A stretch of 64,000 bases of DNA from Gemmata massiliana (GTDB lineage Bacteria > Planctomycetota > Planctomycetia > Gemmatales > Gemmataceae). The stretch lies in contig NZ_LR593886.1 in assembly GCF_901538265.1 (NCBI RefSeq), positions 3,741,738 to 3,805,737 on the forward strand, written 5' to 3'. Positions 62,257 to 64,000 of this stretch are shown in pieces. The number at the start of each line of letters is the position of its first letter. Position 1 is the first letter of the stretch. Made by a program: the position numbers and the translations under genes. The notes below the pieces were generated by a model. That model was not told the origin of the DNA, made no database searches, and was given only the letters and a program-made list of their open reading frames with translations.

Positions 62257-62952
62257 CAACAAGGTGCAATGTCTCCGCAGTGGGGTAGTGAATCGTGTAT
62301 TCGTTCGCGCCTGCTGGTGCAATCGGGAACACGTGAGTTAGCGGGTATTTTGATTGCACCGCTTCGTGATCGCAGCGGGCTCATAGGCAAAGTGGCAGAA
62401 TCCGTACAAAATATTTGTATTCTTCTGTTCACTGCGATATGATTTGGTAGTTGTAGTGGACTAAATTATAGTTCATGGGCCGTTGTGGAGTTAGCCATTG
62501 ACCAACTAGGCGGTTACGGCTCGACGGCAGTGGTTTGGGCCACAGAATGTTAGCAATTGTTATCCGTTTTGAAGGTGTAGGAGAAAGGGGAATGTTCCTG
62601 AAGTGATTGTGGTGAAAAGAGTTGGCGCGTTTTAATCGCCGGGGCTTTATCCCGATCGGGAAACGTTAGCGGTTGTCAGTTCGGGTGGTAGATCGCAGCG
62701 GGCGGGAACCGCGGTGTGCGTTCTGTTGAGAAATGGTCGCTGTTGGTATCAACGGGTTCGAGACACCTATTTTGGCACGCGGAGCCTGAGTTCCCTTGAC
62801 TCAATTGGTAAAGGCTCTAACGTGAATGTAATAGATGAGATTCAGTCTCAACCTGCCGCCCCGCCGAGATTGCACCGCCACTGTTCGGGATGCGGCCCTG
62901 CCGCTCACCTCTCGCGTGTCAAGCTTTCGGCCGCTAACACCCGGAGAGTTTC
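62257..62952. promoter_or_regulatory. Long divergent intergenic region
   Basis: 696 bp between ftr (minus) and the DUF1559 gene (plus), AT-rich for this genome. GTTAGCAATTGTTA at 62549-62562 recurs in the region upstream of the permease at 38365; a related ACGTTAGCGGTTGTCAG is at about 62664. The Fur-like site at 62836-62850 is given separately. No gene supported. Confidence 0.5.
62796..62850 (+). promoter_or_regulatory. Possible promoter with Fur-box-like palindrome
   Basis: TTGACT at 62796-62801 and TAACGT at 62818-62823 (16-nt spacer) could be -35 and -10 boxes. TGAGATTCAGTCTCA at 62836-62850 is a 7-1-7 inverted repeat with 6 of 7 pairs, resembling a Fur box, and would overlap the start of transcription. 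The DUF1559 start codon is 100 bp further. Confidence 0.35.
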
Positions 62953-63888
62953 ATGCGCCGCACGCGCCGACGCGGTTTTACCCTCATTGAGTTGCTGGTC
63001 GTGATTGCGATCATCGCGATCCTCATTGGCTTGCTGTTGCCCGCGGTCCAGAAAGTGCGTGAAGCTGCGGCTCGGATGAAGTGTCAGAATAACCTCAAAC
63101 AACTGGGGCTTGCGTTCCACAACTTCGAGTCGGCTCAGGGCGGTTTCCCGTGCGGCAAGCAGAGCATCAACGGGGTGCTCAGTTACTGGGGTGTGCAACT
63201 CCTGCCGTACATCGAGCAAGACAACGTCCGCAGCCAGTACCGGTTCGACCAGAAGTACAACCACTCGACGAACAAGGGTGTGTTGGCGACGCCGATCAAG
63301 ATCACGGTGTGCCCGTCGGCCCCCGCGGACCGGTTCGGCCAGACGAACTCGGCCGACGAGAGCGGCGTGAAGTACCCGGCGGCTGCCTCCGATTACGGCG
63401 GTCACTACGGTCCGAGTAGCCTCTTCTATGTGACGCGAGCCAACGGGTCCGCGGGGAAGGGCTTCATCCCCGGAACCGCGCCCGCAAACACGGACGGGGT
63501 CATTGGGTCGGACACTAATCAGTACGTGCGGGTTACGGCCATCACCGATGGTACCTCGAACTCGATTGCGCTGGTTGAATCGGCCGGGCGCCCGCAGCTT
63601 TGGAAGGCCGGCAAGCTCGATTCCGCAACAACCCCGACGGCCGCGAACTGTGGATGGGCAGTGCCGAACATCTTCGTAATCAACGGTTTCGCCTCGAACG
63701 GAGTGGGGGACGGGAACTGCTTCGTGAATTGCAATAACAATAACGGTATCTACGCCTTCCACCCGGGTGCGGCGAACGTCCTGTTCGCGGACGGTTCCGT
63801 TCGGTCCATCAACCAGTCGATCCGGCCCGAGGTGATCGCTGCGCTTCTCACCCGCGAGGGTGGAGAAGTGATTTCAGGGGACTATTGA
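62953..63888 (+). CDS. DUF1559 pseudopilin-like protein
   Basis: 311 residues, preceded by GGAGAG. The prepilin leader MRRTRRRGFTLIELLVVIAI has the type IV pilin/type II secretion cleavage site before FTLIELL. Following it are LLPAVQKVREAAARMKCQNNLKQLGLAFHNFE and, near the end, YAFHPGAANVLFADGSVRSINQSI, both typical of DUF1559 (the SBP_bac_10-type domain). Planctomycetes carry many copies, thought to be envelope or pseudopilus proteins. The stop overlaps the next gene as TGATG. A Fur-like box lies upstream. Confidence 0.95.
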   Translation: MRRTRRRGFTLIELLVVIAIIAILIGLLLPAVQKVREAAARMKCQNNLKQLGLAFHNFESAQGGFPCGKQSINGVLSYWGVQLLPYIEQDNVRSQYRFDQKYNHSTNKGVLATPIKITVCPSAPADRFGQTNSADESGVKYPAAASDYGGHYGPSSLFYVTRANGSAGKGFIPGTAPANTDGVIGSDTNQYVRVTAITDGTSNSIALVESAGRPQLWKAGKLDSATTPTAANCGWAVPNIFVINGFASNGVGDGNCFVNCNNNNGIYAFHPGAANVLFADGSVRSINQSIRPEVIAALLTREGGEVISGDY

Positions 63889-64000
63889 TGCGCGTTGGTG
63901 TGGTTCTTGTCCTGCTTTCGGCCGGGGTCGTGCTTTGCCAAGACCCGGTCCCTACTCGGCTCCCACCTCGGCCGGAACCGACCGCGGAGCAGGCGAAGGC
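63888..64000 (+). CDS. Exported protein, 3' partial
   Basis: The ATG overlaps the DUF1559 stop (TGATG), so the two are coupled. The 37 complete codons in the window encode a signal peptide (VGVVLVLLSAGVVLCQD) and a proline-rich mature start (PVPTRLPPRPEPTAEQ). The cysteine near residue 17 is not in a good lipobox. Small exported proteins next to DUF1559 genes are common in planctomycetes; too little is visible to name a family. Confidence 0.65.
   Translation, partial: MRVGVVLVLLSAGVVLCQDPVPTRLPPRPEPTAEQAK

Noticed and set aside
1-64000. tRNA, rRNA, insertion sequences, prophage or integron sites
   Set aside because: Reading the intergenic regions showed no cloverleaf, no transposase or integrase, and no target-site duplications.

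Overview
ORGANISM. The window is high-GC DNA (about two-thirds G+C by eye) from a planctomycete, most likely family Gemmataceae. Pointers are a DUF1559 pseudopilin-like protein with a GFTLIELL leader, a TIGR03000 domain, four Ser/Thr kinases with varied C-terminal sensor parts, an ECF sigma factor coupled to a kinase, an MJ0042 zinc-finger/beta-propeller protein, an LEGREVLAP-type N-terminus on a surface protein, and a tetrahydromethanopterin C1 enzyme (Ftr). No rRNA, tRNA, transposase, integrase, phage gene or CRISPR array was seen. LAYOUT. 1-8434: sugar and surface-polymer genes, namely two TIGR04372 glycosyltransferases (the first cut by the window edge) around an MDR dehydrogenase, a GmhB-type heptose bisphosphate phosphatase overlapping a sugar-1-phosphate nucleotidyltransferase, two overlapping NAD-dependent epimerase/dehydratases on the other strand, and a methyltransferase. 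8485-13072 (minus): ECF sigma, Ser/Thr kinase, sterol-desaturase-type hydroxylase and B12-binding radical SAM protein, mostly with 4-nt overlaps. 13327-23287: Ohr, an SDR, a GYF-domain kinase, a redoxin lipoprotein, a large hybrid histidine kinase, threonine synthase and an exported TIGR03000-methyltransferase fusion. 23446-30883: a WD40 kinase, a small HExxH membrane protein, DUF3303, an HtrA protease, a secreted truncated-haemoglobin-like protein and ArgJ. 30994-34936: an ABC export locus with two ATPases and one permease, then a GNAT. 35213-37783 (minus): MBOAT, SGNH and a 40-residue microprotein ending in FIYMSF, an envelope O-acylation machine. 38365-44593: ABC permease, cytidylate kinase-like protein, purine nucleoside phosphorylase, a SUKH-like protein, an SDR and two small conserved unknowns. 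44623-59041 (minus): a 14-kb run of five envelope and signalling genes: a collagen-like surface protein, a transmembrane kinase with DUF4384, a CHAT protease with TPRs, a TPR/secretin-like protein and a zinc-finger/beta-propeller protein. 59407-64000: DUF2171, a histidine phosphatase, DUF6891, Ftr, a DUF1559 protein and the start of a further exported protein. HOW THE GENES WORK TOGETHER. Three modules stand out. The first is a DltB/DltD/DltX-like acyl-transfer machine in a phylum without teichoic acids; its microprotein is short enough to be missed by automated gene calling. The second is a CHAT protease, transmembrane kinase and surface-protein operon that could form an outside-to-inside signalling or conflict pathway. 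The third is a GDP- or ADP-heptose-like sugar module. The two convergent gene pairs at 23.3 kb and 35.2 kb are each separated by a long perfect inverted repeat, and the arms of the two repeats belong to one 28-nt family (19/28 identical), resembling REP doublets.
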